A stretch of 56,082 nt of DNA from Burkholderiales bacterium (GTDB taxonomy: Bacteria > Pseudomonadota > Gammaproteobacteria > Burkholderiales > WYBJ01), in the NCBI GenBank assembly GCA_020848435.1, contig JADLAC010000021.1, forward strand, positions 20,001-76,082. The letters are read 5' to 3'. Every line of letters starts with the position of its first letter. Positions within the stretch are counted from its first letter, which is position 1. Position numbers and translations under genes: made by a program. Shown here piece after piece: positions 33,948 through 41,964 of the stretch. The notes beneath the pieces were generated by a model. The model was given only the letters and a program-made list of their open reading frames with translations. It searched no databases and was not told the DNA's origin.

Positions 33948-35201
33948 CTAGCTGCTCGCCGCCGCGGCATCCGGCACTTCGAGCACGCCTGCGGCGATCA
34001 GCGGTTCGATCTCGGCCTCGCTCATCCCCAACATGTCGCGGCACACCTCGCGCGTGTGCTCGCCGATGAACGGGGTCGGCCAATTGCGGGCGGCGGGGGC
34101 GCGCGAGAGCCTGAACTCCGAGCGCTGCACGGGGTGGCGGCCGATCTCTGGCTTGTCGTAATAGACGAAGTGTCCGCGCTGTTCGAGCTGCGGGTCCTCG
34201 ATCACGCCCTTGTTGGAATGGACCAGGCCCGCCGGAACATCGGCAGCCTGCAATGCGCGCATCAACGCCTGCGCCTCCCAGGCGCGGGTCGAGTCGGCGA
34301 GCAGCGCTTCGAGCTCGTCTTCTTCGCGCTTGCGGCCGAGCAAGGTCGCGAAGCGCTCGGCGCGCATCCACTGCGGGTCGCCCAACACCGCGCGCAATGC
34401 CGCCCAGTGCGCATCGGTCATGCAGGTGATGGTGATCCAGCGGTCGTCGCCGCGGCATGGAAAGGCCCCATGGGGCGCGGCGGCATCGTGCCGATTGCCG
34501 GTACGAGCGCCTTCGCGAGCGTTGTTGGCGCGATCGAGCAGCAAGGGCGCCACGAAGTGCAGCGACACTTCGAGCTGCGACATGTCGATGTGCTGGCCGA
34601 TGCCCGTGCGGCGGCGATAGTCGAGCGCGGCGAGTATGGTCGGAACGGCGAAACGCGGCGTGATGAAGTCGGTATAAGCACCATAGGGATTGGTCGGGCT
34701 GCGGTCAGGCCAGCCGGTAATGGCTGTCAATCCGCTCAGCGACGAAAGCACCGCGCCGAATCCGGGCAGCTTCGAGTTCGGCCCGCCGCGCCCGAGCATC
34801 GAGGTGCTGAAGAGAATGATGTCGGGCTTGACCTTGCACAGCTCGTCGTAGCCCAGGCCCAGGCGCTCCATGGTTCCGGGGGTGAAGTTTTCCGTCACCA
34901 GGTCGGCCCACGCGACCATGCGCTTGATGATCTCGATCGCCTTCGGCGTGCCCAGGTTCAAGCCGAGGGCGTACTTGTTGGCGTTGTAGTTGGCGTAATA
35001 GCCGCTGCGATTGAGCCCCTTGCCGCTGCCGCCGAACGGCGGCGAGCTGCGCAGCACATCGGGCCGCAGCCTGGATTCGACCCGCACCACCGTGGCGCCG
35101 TACTCGGCGAAATAGCCGGTGGTCATGGGGCCCGCGGCGACCCAGCAGAAATCCAGGATCTTGAGATTCTCGAACGGTTGCATCGTGGCGGCCGCGTTCA
35201 T
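33948..35201 (-). CDS. Type III (CaiB/BaiF) CoA-transferase, catalytic-type subunit
   Basis: The 417-residue protein has the family III start LKILDFCWVAAGPMTTGYFAEYGATVVRVE, the CoA-contact helices with ENFTPGTMERLGLGYDEL, and Asp178 in GAYTDFITPRF, which aligns with the catalytic Asp that forms the aspartyl-CoA anhydride. It transfers CoA between carboxylic acids. The ATG at 35201 overlaps the stop of the upstream family III gene (ATGA at 35198-35201), so the two are co-translated. The pair probably forms a heteromeric enzyme in the manner of BbsE/BbsF. Confidence 0.87.
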   Translation of the reverse strand: MNAAATMQPFENLKILDFCWVAAGPMTTGYFAEYGATVVRVESRLRPDVLRSSPPFGGSGKGLNRSGYYANYNANKYALGLNLGTPKAIEIIKRMVAWADLVTENFTPGTMERLGLGYDELCKVKPDIILFSTSMLGRGGPNSKLPGFGAVLSSLSGLTAITGWPDRSPTNPYGAYTDFITPRFAVPTILAALDYRRRTGIGQHIDMSQLEVSLHFVAPLLLDRANNAREGARTGNRHDAAAPHGAFPCRGDDRWITITCMTDAHWAALRAVLGDPQWMRAERFATLLGRKREEDELEALLADSTRAWEAQALMRALQAADVPAGLVHSNKGVIEDPQLEQRGHFVYYDKPEIGRHPVQRSEFRLSRAPAARNWPTPFIGEHTREVCRDMLGMSEAEIEPLIAAGVLEVPDAAAASS

Positions 35202-36463
35202 AGCACACCGGCGCTCGCCAGGCGGCACAAGTCCGCGCGCGCGAGGCCGAGCTCTTTCACGTAGACATCGATGTTGTGTTGGCCGAGGCGCGGCGGCTTT
35301 CCGCCCGCCTTGAGCGGCGTTGCGCTCATGCGCGCGAACGCTCCCATGAGCGTCGGATTCGCATCCAATTCCGGCCATGGCGCCTGATGAAAGAAGCCGC
35401 GCGCTTCGAGCTGCGGATCGTGCAGGATGTCGCCGAGGGTGGCGACCGGAAAAAGCAGGATGCGCCGCTCGATCGCAGCTTCGAACAATTGCTGCTTGGT
35501 GCGCTCGCCGAGAAAGCGCGACACCGGCGGCACGATGCGATCCATCATCTCCTTGGTGACGGTGCCGTAGCCGAGCGCCTTGAAGTCGAGACTCTGCAAG
35601 TACTCGTCCGCCATGCCCTCGTCGGCCATCCAGCGCACGAAATTGTTGACGCTCTGGCCGGACGATGCCCCGCCGGAGAACTGGAAATTGACGAACCCGT
35701 CGCGGCAGGGCCAGGTGATGCGCATATACGCTCCGCCGCCCATCTGCCGATAAGCCCCCTGGCGCACGATCACCGAGCCTTCGATCGCATAACCGGCGAG
35801 CGAGTTGGCGAGCGAGCGCGCTACCGCTTCCTGGCAGGAGACGTCCACGTGCTGGCCCAGACCGGTGGCGACGCGCTGCGTATGCGCGATCATCGCGCCG
35901 CTAGCCGCCGCCGCGGCGCCATGCAGGTAGAAGTGCGGGAAGCCCACTCGCAGCGGCGCGCGGTCGGGATCGCCGGTGACGTACATGAACCCGCCGAAGC
36001 CCATCCCGACCAGGTCGGATGCAAGATAGCTCGCGTAGGGCCCGGTCTGGCCGAAGGGCGTGATCGACACGACGATCAACGCCGGATTGATCTCAGCCAG
36101 GCGCTCGTAGCCCAGGCCCATGGCGGCCATCTCGCCGGGACGGCCCGACTCGATGAGGAAATGCGCCGAGGCGATCAAGCGCTCGAGCAGCGCTTTGCCG
36201 TCCGCGCGCGCGGCATCGAGCGTGATGCCGCGCTTGTTGGCGGCGTATGCCCACCAGAACAAGCCATGATCCGCATGCGGCTGGTCGCGATAGAAGGGCG
36301 CGATGCGCCGCGCGCTGTTGCCCGTGGGCGGCTCGACCTGCAGCACGTCGGCGCCGAGGTCGGCGAGGATCTTCCCGCACAGCAGACCGCGCTCGTCGGT
36401 GAGATCGAGCACCCGGTAGGGGCTCAGCATGGCTGCCGGGGATGGCGTCGCGGTCATGGGCAT
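35198..36463 (-). CDS. Type III (CaiB/BaiF) CoA-transferase homologue lacking the catalytic Asp
   Basis: A 421-residue family III fold protein (YRVLDLTDERGLLCGKILADLGADVLQVE, LIESGRPGEMAAMGLGYERL, GLGQHVDVSCQEAV). At the position of the catalytic Asp it reads RVGFPHFYLHGAAA, with Phe178 where the family has Asp. It is likely a non-catalytic partner of the overlapping downstream subunit. Two in-frame ATGs (36463, 36457) are possible and neither has a good ribosome site. It is divergent from the second MmgE/PrpD gene. Confidence 0.82.
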   Translation of the reverse strand: MPMTATPSPAAMLSPYRVLDLTDERGLLCGKILADLGADVLQVEPPTGNSARRIAPFYRDQPHADHGLFWWAYAANKRGITLDAARADGKALLERLIASAHFLIESGRPGEMAAMGLGYERLAEINPALIVVSITPFGQTGPYASYLASDLVGMGFGGFMYVTGDPDRAPLRVGFPHFYLHGAAAAASGAMIAHTQRVATGLGQHVDVSCQEAVARSLANSLAGYAIEGSVIVRQGAYRQMGGGAYMRITWPCRDGFVNFQFSGGASSGQSVNNFVRWMADEGMADEYLQSLDFKALGYGTVTKEMMDRIVPPVSRFLGERTKQQLFEAAIERRILLFPVATLGDILHDPQLEARGFFHQAPWPELDANPTLMGAFARMSATPLKAGGKPPRLGQHNIDVYVKELGLARADLCRLASAGVL

Positions 36464-36645
36464 CGGGCGCTTGCGCGGTACAAGAGGCCGCGGTCGCTCC
36501 GGGCGAGCAACCGGCACAGCGTTCGCCCCGTATGATAGCTTACGCGCCGCGACGCCGCGCTCGCCTGAAGCGGCGTAAGGCTACAGCACTAGCATCGGCG
36601 GCGGCGCCGTTTCGCCGGCTGCCATCCCAAGGGAGGAATCGAGCT

Positions 36646-38016
36646 TTGAAAGACATCACCCGGACTCTCGCGCGCTACGCCTGTGCCGCGCGCTTCGACG
36701 ATCTGCCGAGCGCCGTGCGCGGCGAAGGCGTGCGCGCCTTGGTCAACTATGTCGGTTGCGCGGCCGGCGGCGCCCACGAAGACGATGTGGACTTGATGGT
36801 GCGTTTCCTCGGCGAGTTCGACGGCGGCGCGCAGGCGACGCTGGTCGGGCGCAGCGAGCGCCTCGATATCCTCAATGCCGCGTTCATCAATTCCATGAGC
36901 TCGGCGGCGCTCGCCTTCAACGACACGCATTTCATCACCGTCGCGCATCCGACCAGCCCGGTCGCGGCGGCGCTGCTGGCGCTCGCCGAACGCCGGCCGA
37001 TGACGGGCCGGGACCTGCTGCACGCGCTGGTGCTCGGCGTCGAGCTGCAATGCCGCGCCGGCATGATCCTTACCGTGCCCCCCGCCGTGAGCGCGGTCGG
37101 CTTGTCGATGCAGGGGATGGTCGGCAGCATCGGCGCCGCGGTGGCGGCAGCCAAAGTCCTGCAACTCGACGAAACCGGCATGACCACCGCCATCGGCCTG
37201 GCCGCCAACCAGTCGGCGGGCTTGAGGGAAGCGCAGTCGACCATGGCGAGCCACTACACGCCGGGCCACGCCGCGCGCTGCGGTCTCGCCGCGGCGTTGC
37301 TCGCCGCGCGCGGGTTCGAATGCTCGGGCTCGATGCTCGAAGGCGCGAAGGGATTCGCGGTCTCCTTCGCGCAGCAGCCCAACCTGGCGGCGGCGATCGA
37401 CGGCCTGGGAGAGCGCTTCGAGATTTCGACCCTGGCCTACAAGCCCTATCCCGCCGGCGTGGTGATCCATCCGATCATCGACGCCTGCCTGGAGATCGTG
37501 CGCGAGCAGCCGCTGGATGCGGGACAGATCGAACGCGTGGAGTTGAGGCTCAATCCGCTTGCCGCCAAGCTCACCAACGTGGTCGATCCCAAGGACCGCG
37601 GCCAGGCGCTGGTGAGCTTCCAGCACTGGACGGTGAGCACGCTGCTCTACGGCGCGGCCGGGATCGCGCAAGTCGCCAACACGATCGTGCGCGAGCGCAC
37701 CGTCGCCGAGCTGCGGCGCAAAGTGAGCTTCGTCAATGACGAGAGCGTCAGCCGCGAGGCGGCGCACGTGCGCGTGGTTCTGAAAGACGGCAGCGTGCGC
37801 GTAGCCAGCGTCAGCCATTGCCGCGGCAGCGTGGAGCGGCCGCTGACCGATGCGGACATCACCACCAAGACCGAAGACCAGCTACGCATGGTGTTCGCGC
37901 CCGAGCGCGCGCGCGCCATCGTCGCGCAGAGCTGGCGCATCGAGACGCTCACCGACCTCGGCCCCTTCTGCCGGGCGCTGGCGCAGGAGAACGAACACCG
38001 CTCGGCGGGGGCGTGA
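36646..38016 (+). CDS. MmgE/PrpD-family protein, copy 2
   Basis: The protein of 456 residues is a diverged member of the 2-methylcitrate-dehydratase-like family: FNDTHFITVAHPTSPVAAAL carries the D-x-x-x-HP active-site neighbourhood, and MQGMVGSIGAAVAAAKVLQLD and LAYKPYPAGVVIHPIID are typical. The C-terminal GNPxxP block found in copy 1 is missing and replaced by HCRGSVERPLTDADI. The start is a TTG at 36646 with GGGAGG 9 nt upstream; no ATG is suitably placed. It is divergent from the CoA-transferase pair, so a shared pathway on a hydroxy- or unsaturated acid is plausible. Confidence 0.82.
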   Translation: MKDITRTLARYACAARFDDLPSAVRGEGVRALVNYVGCAAGGAHEDDVDLMVRFLGEFDGGAQATLVGRSERLDILNAAFINSMSSAALAFNDTHFITVAHPTSPVAAALLALAERRPMTGRDLLHALVLGVELQCRAGMILTVPPAVSAVGLSMQGMVGSIGAAVAAAKVLQLDETGMTTAIGLAANQSAGLREAQSTMASHYTPGHAARCGLAAALLAARGFECSGSMLEGAKGFAVSFAQQPNLAAAIDGLGERFEISTLAYKPYPAGVVIHPIIDACLEIVREQPLDAGQIERVELRLNPLAAKLTNVVDPKDRGQALVSFQHWTVSTLLYGAAGIAQVANTIVRERTVAELRRKVSFVNDESVSREAAHVRVVLKDGSVRVASVSHCRGSVERPLTDADITTKTEDQLRMVFAPERARAIVAQSWRIETLTDLGPFCRALAQENEHRSAGA

Positions 38017-38040
38017 CCGGCAGCGGTGGGGCCCAGGTTC

Positions 38041-38148
38041 GGTCAGGCCTTGCACGTTCCAGCAGCAGCCGTGGGGGTCAGGTCTCGCACCTTGCAGAAC
38101 AGCATGCAACGTGCACGACCCCGATAGCCCGGTGAAACGTGCAAGACC
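38041..38148. repeat. Cluster of four family A half-sites
   Basis: GGTCAGGCCTTGCACGTTCC (38041), GGTCAGGTCTCGCACCTTGC (38077), TGCAACGTGCACGACCCC (38105) and GTGAAACGTGCAAGACC (38132) are two left and two right arms of the family A palindrome, packed in about 110 bp between convergent genes (MmgE/PrpD copy 2 and the cupin). Confidence 0.65.
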
Positions 38149-38158
38149 GCCATGACCC

Positions 38159-38497
38159 CTATCCCCGCCAGTGCGCGGGGTGCACCGGATGCCGATCGTA
38201 GGCGCCGACGCCCTGAATGAGCAGAAAGCGGCAGGGTTGGTCGCCGTGCGGGGTGATGCGGTGGGGGCGATTGCCAGGCACCGCGTGGCTCTGGCCTACG
38301 CCGAGCAACACGCGCTCGTGCGGTCCGAGCATCTCGATTTCGACCGCGCCCTCGAGACAGTAGGTCGTGTCGGTGATGACGCTGTGATAGTGCCAGGGGA
38401 TCTCTTGGCCGGGCGCGAGCGTACGCTCCTGCACGCCCACATCCGCGCCCTTGGCGACCCAATGGACCCGGCCCGCACGGACGTAGCCCTCGCTCAT
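38159..38497 (-). CDS. Small cupin-domain protein
   Basis: The 112-residue single-domain cupin has motif 1 PGQEIPWHYHSVITDTTYCLEG (the HxH and Glu metal ligands can be read as His-Tyr-His and Glu) and motif 2 PGNRPHRITPHGDQP (His). It should bind a metal ion; such small cupins act as isomerases, dioxygenases or small-molecule sensors. AAGGAG lies 6 nt before the ATG at 38497, preferred over a frame extending to 38554. Nothing nearby fixes its role. Confidence 0.8.
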   Translation of the reverse strand: MSEGYVRAGRVHWVAKGADVGVQERTLAPGQEIPWHYHSVITDTTYCLEGAVEIEMLGPHERVLLGVGQSHAVPGNRPHRITPHGDQPCRFLLIQGVGAYDRHPVHPAHWRG

Positions 38498-38601
38498 CGA
38501 CCTGCTCCTTGCGCTGATGCGTTCGCTGTGCGTAACGGCGCTGCCGGTTGGCAAGCATTCTAACGGGATCTCGCGCGACTACGACGCTGCACCCCGGCGC
38601 G

Positions 38602-39069
38602 TCACGCCTTCGCTCGATGCGCCTCGAGGTGGCTGCGTAGCTGGTCGGCGTTGAACTGGGTGTAGTCCTTGTTGATCTCCATGCTCACCGCCGCCATCAC
38701 CTTCGGATCGAGCAGCTTGCGCAACACGCCGAGGAATTCGGGCGAGGCGATGAGGGCGAAACGCTGGAACCGGCCGTCGTGCATACCCTGCAAGAGATAA
38801 GCGGCGACATTCCTGGCGAAAATCTCGGTCTGGTGCTCCGCAGGGGACTGGTTGGGCTCGTAGCCGCTCGGTTGCGTAGGCGCGCCGACACTGTGCCGGC
38901 TTTTCGATGCGGAGTGCTGCCCGAGCGCGTCGGTCTCGGTTTCGGCGGTGCGCAGCCGCGCCGCCGTGTTGACCATGTCGTTGATTTCTTCCAGGCGATC
39001 GGTGCGTTTGAGCTGGGAAAAGAAACGCGCCCGGCCCGCGTTTGCTGCCATGATGCAGGTCACGTCCAT
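38602..39069 (-). CDS. Host-attachment (baeRF-like) protein
   Basis: A product of 155 residues that begins with CIMAANAGRARFFSQ, the conserved strand of the family annotated as required for attachment to host cells and related to archaeo-eukaryotic release factor domains (baeRF). It continues with a variable HSASKSRHSVGAP linker, FARNVAAYLLQGMHDGRFQRF and LIASPEFLGVLRKLLDPKV. The actual role is not established and may concern translation or ribosome binding. The start at 39069 begins at the conserved strand; the upstream in-frame extension to 39195 is Arg/Pro-rich and unlikely. Confidence 0.8.
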   Translation of the reverse strand: MDVTCIMAANAGRARFFSQLKRTDRLEEINDMVNTAARLRTAETETDALGQHSASKSRHSVGAPTQPSGYEPNQSPAEHQTEIFARNVAAYLLQGMHDGRFQRFALIASPEFLGVLRKLLDPKVMAAVSMEINKDYTQFNADQLRSHLEAHRAKA

Positions 39070-39176
39070 GGGGTTCTCACGAAGGGGTGGAAGAAAGGCT
39101 CGCGCTGGGCGCTTGCAACCGGCGTTCCCTCGCCCTCGAAACCCGGGACGGACCACGTTTTCGGGCGATCGCGGCA

Positions 39177-39193
39177 GTGTCCATGCCGGACAC
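39177..39193. promoter_or_regulatory. Short perfect palindrome (operator-like)
   Basis: GTGTCC-ATGCC-GGACAC has perfect 6-bp arms. It lies about 108 bp upstream of the host-attachment gene and between two copies of a 13-bp direct repeat; a regulator-binding site is possible. Confidence 0.25.
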
Positions 39194-39296
39194 AATCCCG
39201 CACCGAAACCCGGGACACGTTAGCCCGCGATCGTGGCGATGCTGATCCATGCCGTAAGAGAAACCGTGGCTCGTCCCCGATTTGCCCGGTCGACGA

Positions 39297-39449
39297 CTAC
39301 TTCACCGCGATCCCGGCAGCAGCGACCACGTGCTCCCATTTGCCGACTTCGGCCTGGGTGTGTTGCCCGAACTCCAAAAGCGCGCTGCCCACAAGTTCGA
39401 CGGCATCCTTGCGAAAGCGTTCCGGCAGCTCGGGCGCGCGTATCCGAAC
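39297..39449 (-). pseudogene. C-terminal remnant of a Bug/TctC solute-binding protein
   Basis: Fifty codons on the minus strand read as PELPERFRKDAVELVGSALL, then EFGQHTQAEVGKWEHVVAAA, then GIAVK and stop. This is the end of a Bug protein (compare the usual EPVGSxPxEFAxxxxxEVxKWxxVVxxAGI). A stop codon lies just upstream in frame and no first domain is present. It is antisense to the leader of Bug copy 8. Confidence 0.65.
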
Positions 39450-39608
39450 CTATGCGCCGCCAAGCTACGGGCGGGTCGTTATTCATGCTGCATGGACGTT
39501 GCGCTTGCGAGCGCGTTGACGGGCCGCGAACGCACGATGATAACCATACCCCCGGCGGCGCGATACCGCCCAGGGCGTACAATCCCCGCGAAACATGGGA
39601 GACGGATG

Positions 39609-40583
39609 ATGACATCACTCGGGCGAGCGCTTGCCTGGATCATGGCTGTGGTCGCGCTGGCGGCGGGCAGCGGCGGCTTCGCCGCGGACTTCCCGACCAA
39701 GCCGATTCGCTTGATCGTACCGTTCGCGCCGGGCGGCTCCAACGACATCATGGCACGCATCACCGGGCAGAAATTCTCCGCCAGCCTCGGCCAGCAGGTG
39801 ATCGTGGACAACCGGCCCGGCGCGAGCGGGATCGTGGGCACGGAGCTCGCGGCCAAGGCGCCCGCGGACGGGTATACGCTGCTCATGATGAGCCTCACGC
39901 TCAGCGTCAATCCGAGTCTGTATCGGAAGCTGCCGTACGACACGCTCAAGGACCTGGCGCCGATCAGCCTGGTCGCCTCGGCGCCGCTCATGCTGGTCGT
40001 GAACCCGGCGCTGCCGGCGAAGTCGGTGAAGGAATTCATCGATCACGCCAAGGCCCATCCCGGCAAGCTCAACTTCGGTTCCGGCGGCCGCGGCACGACA
40101 CCGCATCTCGCCGGCGAGATGCTCAAGGCGATGGCGGGATTGCAGATGACCCATGTGCCCTACAAGGGCGGCGGGCCGGCGCTCGCCGATCTGGTCGGCG
40201 GCCAGATCCAGCTCATGCTCGAGAACATTCCGAGCACGCTGCCATTCGTCAAAGCCGGCAAGCTGCGCGCGCTCGCGGTCTCGGGCACGGCGCGCTCGCC
40301 GCTGGTGCCCGAGCTGCCGACGCTCGACGAGGCGGGGCTCAAGGGCTACGAGATCGTCGGCTGGAATGGGCTCTTCTACCCGGCCGGCACCTCGCCCATC
40401 CTCGTCAAGACGATCCACTCGCAGACCGTGGCGATGCTCGCGCAGCCCGACGTGAAGGAGCGCCTGGCCGCGCTCGGCGCCGAAGCCGCCGGCAGCTCGC
40501 CGGCGGAGTTCGCAGCCTTCGTCCGCGCCGAAATCGCGAAGTGGGCGCGAATCGTCAAGCTGGCGGGATTGAAGGCGGAATAG
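39609..40583 (+). CDS. Bug/TctC-family periplasmic solute-binding protein (copy 8)
   Basis: The 324-residue protein has a signal peptide (WIMAVVALAAGSGGFAA), the canonical signature FPTKPIRLIVPFAPGGSND, and MTHVPYKGGGPA. GGGAG lies 7 nt before the second of two adjacent ATGs (39606, 39609). An in-frame extension to 39282 exists but lacks signal-peptide character and overlaps the antisense remnant. It is followed 349 bp later by Bug copy 9. Confidence 0.9.
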   Translation: MTSLGRALAWIMAVVALAAGSGGFAADFPTKPIRLIVPFAPGGSNDIMARITGQKFSASLGQQVIVDNRPGASGIVGTELAAKAPADGYTLLMMSLTLSVNPSLYRKLPYDTLKDLAPISLVASAPLMLVVNPALPAKSVKEFIDHAKAHPGKLNFGSGGRGTTPHLAGEMLKAMAGLQMTHVPYKGGGPALADLVGGQIQLMLENIPSTLPFVKAGKLRALAVSGTARSPLVPELPTLDEAGLKGYEIVGWNGLFYPAGTSPILVKTIHSQTVAMLAQPDVKERLAALGAEAAGSSPAEFAAFVRAEIAKWARIVKLAGLKAE

Positions 40584-40607
40584 CGTCGATCCTGTCCTCC
40601 CGCCTTG
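40584..40607 (+). repeat. 24-bp direct repeat, copy 1
   Basis: CGTCGATCCTGTCCTCCCGC plus CTTG, beginning 1 bp after the Bug copy 8 stop. The same 24 bases recur at 40655-40678 with no mismatch. Confidence 0.8.
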
Positions 40608-40654
40608 GCGCTCCCGCGGTCATCTGGACGCCGGCGCGTTCGTCCTAGCGCGCT

Positions 40655-40678
40655 CGTCGATCCTGTCCTCCCGCCTTG
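40655..40678 (+). repeat. 24-bp direct repeat, copy 2
   Basis: Identical to 40584-40607; the period is 71 bp. Confidence 0.8.
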
Positions 40679-40744
40679 ACGGTCTCGCGGTGGGAATGCG
40701 AACCCGGAGGTCGGCTACGGGTAGCGCGAGCGTGCTTCCCCCGC

Positions 40745-40909
40745 TCATACACGTACGGACTTGCTCGGCTTGTCAGCGGGCCCGCAACGGGCCACCATGC
40801 GAGTCCACATATTGAAAATAGGAGCCCCGCCGACCTGCTTCGCCGTCTCAATCGCGCCCTCCACGATCACACACCACAGGTGTCCGGCGCCTGCGCAATC
40901 CGCCGCCAT
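40745..40909 (-). CDS. Possible small ORF or gene remnant, function unknown
   Basis: A 54-codon frame reads MAADCAGAGHLWCVIVEGAI, then ETAKQVGGAPIFNMWTRMV, and stops at 40745. Its composition is protein-like (few Arg runs, mixed hydrophobics, two Cys, two Trp) unlike the usual antisense frames in this DNA. I do not recognise a family. No clear ribosome-binding site precedes it, so it may be a leftover of a larger gene. Confidence 0.25.
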   Translation of the reverse strand: MAADCAGAGHLWCVIVEGAIETAKQVGGAPIFNMWTRMVARCGPADKPSKSVRV

Positions 40910-40932
40910 TTCCGCTTCATCGAGGAGGAAAC

Positions 40933-41928
40933 ATGCACCAGGTCGCATCGCTATCCACCCGCGTCGCCACGGCGCTGGCGCTCGGCTGCGTCGCGCTCGC
41001 TGCCGCCTCGACGACACGCGCTCAAACCTACCCCGAGCGCACCATCCGGCTGATCGTACCTTTCCCGCCCGGGGGCCAGACCGACAACGTCAGCCGGGTG
41101 CTGGGCAACGCCCTCAGCGTCCAGCTCGGCCAGCAAGTCGTGATCGACAACCGCGCCGGTGCGGCAGGCACGATCGGCAGCGCGGAGGCTGCGCGCGCGC
41201 TGCCCGACGGTTACACGCTGTTGATGGGCACCGCGTCAACCCACGCCATCAACCCGAGCTTCATGTCCCGCTTGCCCTACGACGTGGTAAAGGATTTCGC
41301 ACCGGTCATTACCCTGGGCACGGGCCCGATGACCATCTCGGTGCATCCGAGCGTGCCCGCGCGCTCGCTCGGGCAGTTGATCGCCGACGCCAAGACCCAT
41401 CCGGGCCGATACCTCTATGGCACGGCCGGCGTCGGCACGATCAATCACCTCGGCGGCGAAATCTTCAAATCACGCGCCGGCGGCCTCGACATCGTGCACG
41501 TTCCCTACAAGGGCGCGGGGCCGGCCGTGAACGATCTCATCGGTGGCCAGATCCCGATCACCTGCTCGTCGCTGAGCAGCGTGATCGCGCATCATCGATC
41601 GGGGCGTTTGCGCACCTTGGCGGTGCTCAAGGAAGAACGCTCGGTCGGCGCGCCCGAGATTCCGACGGCGGCCGAAGCCGGTCTCGACGACGCCGTCGCC
41701 TATACGTTCAACATGATCTTCGTCCCCGCGGCAACCCCGCGCGGCATCGTGGAGCGCCTGAGCACGACCATGCGGCAGATCGCCGCCGAGCGCAATTTCG
41801 CGCAGACGATGATCAAGATGGGCGTCGATCCGATCGCCGACTCGGATCCGAGCAAGGCCGCGGCGATGCTCAGAACCGAGATCGCACGTTACAAGCCGGT
41901 GATCCACGCGCTGGCATTGCGGCAGTGA
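40933..41928 (+). CDS. Bug/TctC-family periplasmic solute-binding protein (copy 9)
   Basis: A protein of 331 residues with signal peptide (VATALALGCVALAAASTTRA), YPERTIRLIVPFPPGGQTD (Thr in place of the Pro after Glu-Arg) and IVHVPYKGAGPA. GAGGAGG lies 5 nt before the ATG. The gene converges on the zinc alcohol dehydrogenase gene with only 36 bp between stops. A GACCGGGG-type family B motif occurs in that gap. Confidence 0.9.
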   Translation: MHQVASLSTRVATALALGCVALAAASTTRAQTYPERTIRLIVPFPPGGQTDNVSRVLGNALSVQLGQQVVIDNRAGAAGTIGSAEAARALPDGYTLLMGTASTHAINPSFMSRLPYDVVKDFAPVITLGTGPMTISVHPSVPARSLGQLIADAKTHPGRYLYGTAGVGTINHLGGEIFKSRAGGLDIVHVPYKGAGPAVNDLIGGQIPITCSSLSSVIAHHRSGRLRTLAVLKEERSVGAPEIPTAAEAGLDDAVAYTFNMIFVPAATPRGIVERLSTTMRQIAAERNFAQTMIKMGVDPIADSDPSKAAAMLRTEIARYKPVIHALALRQ

Positions 41929-41964
41929 TAGCGAGACCGGGGACAGAGCAGCGGCGGACCGGGG

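Larger units (their letters stand above)
39070..39608. other. Gene-poor region with a decayed Bug gene and short repeats
   Basis: This 539-bp gap contains the antisense end of an eleventh Bug gene (39297-39449), a 13-bp direct repeat CGAAACCCGGGAC (39137-39149 and 39204-39216), and the small palindrome GTGTCCATGCCGGACAC (39177-39193). No other gene was recognised. Confidence 0.55.
40608..40932. other. Intergenic region between Bug copies 8 and 9
   Basis: Apart from the second 24-bp repeat and a possible short minus-strand frame (40745-40909), nothing was recognised. The bases around 40800-40830 are AT-richer than average and may include promoter sequence for Bug copy 9. Confidence 0.45.

Noticed and set aside
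40680..40800. Resemblance to a group II intron end near GTCCGTACGTGTATGAGC (minus strand)
   Set aside because: I could not fold a convincing domain V, and no reverse transcriptase piece is present.
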